DNA of 64,000 bases. It comes from Taklimakanibacter deserti (GTDB lineage: Bacteria; Pseudomonadota; Alphaproteobacteria; Rhizobiales; Aestuariivirgaceae). Positions 63,075-64,000 of this stretch are shown piece by piece (the stretch's first letter is position 1; the number at the start of each line of letters is the position of its first letter). The notes under the pieces were generated by a model that did no database searches, had not been told where the DNA came from, and saw nothing but the letters and a program-made list of their open reading frames with translations. The stretch is from assembly GCA_003574785.1 (NCBI GenBank), contig QORU01000004.1, positions 186,001 through 250,000 on the forward strand. The letters are read 5' to 3'. Made by a program: the position numbers and the translations under genes.

Positions 63075-63990
63075 CCGCGCCCGCCGTCAGGCCTTTGACG
63101 ATATAGCGCTCGAGGAACACGCCGATCACCACGAGCGGCGCGATCGCCGCGGTCGCGAGCGCCGCCATCGACCACCAGTTGATGCCTTGCGAGCCGGTCT
63201 GGCTCGCCACCATGACGGGCAGCGTCTTGGCATTGGTGCTGGTGAGGAGTGCGGCGAAGAAATATTCGTTCCAGCACAATATGACCGAGAGGATGAAGGC
63301 CGCCACCATGCCGGGGAGCGCGATCGGGATGACGATGCGCAGGAACGCGCCCCACACCGAGCAGCCGTCGACAAGGGCCGCCTGCTCGAGCTCGATCGGG
63401 ATCGTGTCGAACTGGTCGCGCATGATCCAGATCACGATCGGCAGCACCATCAGCGTATAGATGAGGATGAGCCCGATGCGGGTGTCGAGCAGCGCCAGCT
63501 CCTTGTAGAGGACGAGGAACGGCATGGCGAGCACCACCGGCGGCAGGATGAGCTGCGACAGGAAGAAGAAGGAGATGTCCTTGTTGCGCATCCAGCCGAA
63601 TTTGTAGTCGAAGCGGCTCAGGCCGTAGGCCGCGAGCGAGCCGATCACCACCGCCAGCGCCGAGGCGCCGAGCGAGGCGACGATGCTGTTCTCGAAGCGC
63701 TTCAGGAATTCATCGCGGACCGTCGAGATCTGGCCGATCGTGTCGGGCGACAGGCCGAGCGAGCGCCAGCCCTTCCAGTCGGGCGTGAAATCGACGAAGG
63801 GAATGAGATGGCCTTGCGTGACATTGACCGCGGTCTTGAACGACGTCGTCAGCGTCCAGTAGATCGGGAACAGCGAGATGAAGGTCCACAGGATGAGCGC
63901 GCCATAGATCAGGACGCGCGTCGAGATGCGCGCCGCATCGGCTGTGCCGCTCTGCGCGCGTTTCGCCTGCCTCTCCGCGACGGCGCTCAT
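63067..63990 (-). CDS. Carbohydrate ABC transporter permease (MalG type)
   Basis: 307 residues with six predicted membrane helices (IYGALILWTFISLFPIYWTLTTSF first). The EAA loop ELEQAALVDGCSVWGAFLRIVIPIALPG is near residue 200 and WNEYFFAALLTS follows, as in MalG-like CUT1 permeases. A 35-residue polar N-terminus precedes the first helix. Its partner permease, binding protein and ATPase should lie beyond the window's right end. Substrate unknown, probably a sugar or polyol. Confidence 0.9.
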   Translation of the reverse strand: MSAVAERQAKRAQSGTADAARISTRVLIYGALILWTFISLFPIYWTLTTSFKTAVNVTQGHLIPFVDFTPDWKGWRSLGLSPDTIGQISTVRDEFLKRFENSIVASLGASALAVVIGSLAAYGLSRFDYKFGWMRNKDISFFFLSQLILPPVVLAMPFLVLYKELALLDTRIGLILIYTLMVLPIVIWIMRDQFDTIPIELEQAALVDGCSVWGAFLRIVIPIALPGMVAAFILSVILCWNEYFFAALLTSTNAKTLPVMVASQTGSQGINWWSMAALATAAIAPLVVIGVFLERYIVKGLTAGAVK

Positions 63991-64000
63991 GTCAATTCGT

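Overview
The window is a chromosomal segment of a high-GC alphaproteobacterium, most likely of the Hyphomicrobiales (Rhizobiales). The evidence is the conserved block murA, DUF2948, UPF0262, low-molecular-weight phosphatase, infA, maf, yacG; an ELM1-family protein; a phasin with acetoacetate-CoA ligase; and a tRNA-His with U72 and A73 and no encoded G at -1.

Layout. 1-2.7 kb: glyoxylate metabolism (glcF cut by the window edge, then malate synthase). 2.7-7.4 kb: an accessory block between malate synthase and glycerate 2-kinase. It holds a secreted unknown, a RelB/ParE-type toxin-antitoxin pair whose toxin has a frameshift, degraded 3' ends of both flanking genes, and a compact cassette: a 157-residue peptide with seven SVCADE(G/A) repeats behind a leader-like N-terminus, its own promoter and terminator, a PaaK/CapK-like adenylate-forming enzyme and an ATP-grasp ligase. 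This cassette is the best candidate for an undescribed system, possibly a multi-core ribosomally made and modified peptide (RiPP). 7.4-9.8 kb: glycerate 2-kinase and an ELM1-family protein.

10-23.8 kb: a cell-surface glycan region. It contains two sulfotransferases, two paralogous putative glycosyltransferases, an SxtJ / DUF5989 / carbamoyltransferase trio, an ABC exporter, a methyltransferase, a polysaccharide pyruvyl transferase, a sialyltransferase-like protein, a 2-oxoglutarate oxygenase, an SGNH hydrolase and an IS5-type transposase remnant. Base composition and gene density are more irregular here than in the rest of the window.

23.9-36.3 kb: tRNA-His, phasin, a PAS histidine kinase, acetoacetate-CoA ligase, an AsmA protein, moaE, a membrane nuclease, a class III cyclase, several small unknown genes, an amidohydrolase, tRNA-Thr and a small Cys-rich metal-binding protein.

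36.3-48.9 kb: a catabolic regulon. Operon one, on the minus strand, is a PotD-type binding protein, a fused permease, an ATPase, an SDR and a fused E1 dehydrogenase. Operon two, also minus, is a trimethylamine-dehydrogenase-like flavoenzyme, an SDR and a GntR regulator, with a divergent cupin. Almost identical 14-bp palindromes precede both operons. A TetR regulator and a shikimate-dehydrogenase-like gene follow, divergently arranged.

48.9-64 kb: the murA to yacG housekeeping block (hisD, which I expect here in relatives, is absent), a PAS-GGDEF protein, a fumarylacetoacetate hydrolase-family enzyme, a proline iminopeptidase-like hydrolase in front of a complete oligopeptide ABC transporter operon, a nucleotide-binding kinase-like protein and an ABC sugar permease running off the window. 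Product names rest on motif recognition by eye; no database search was possible.
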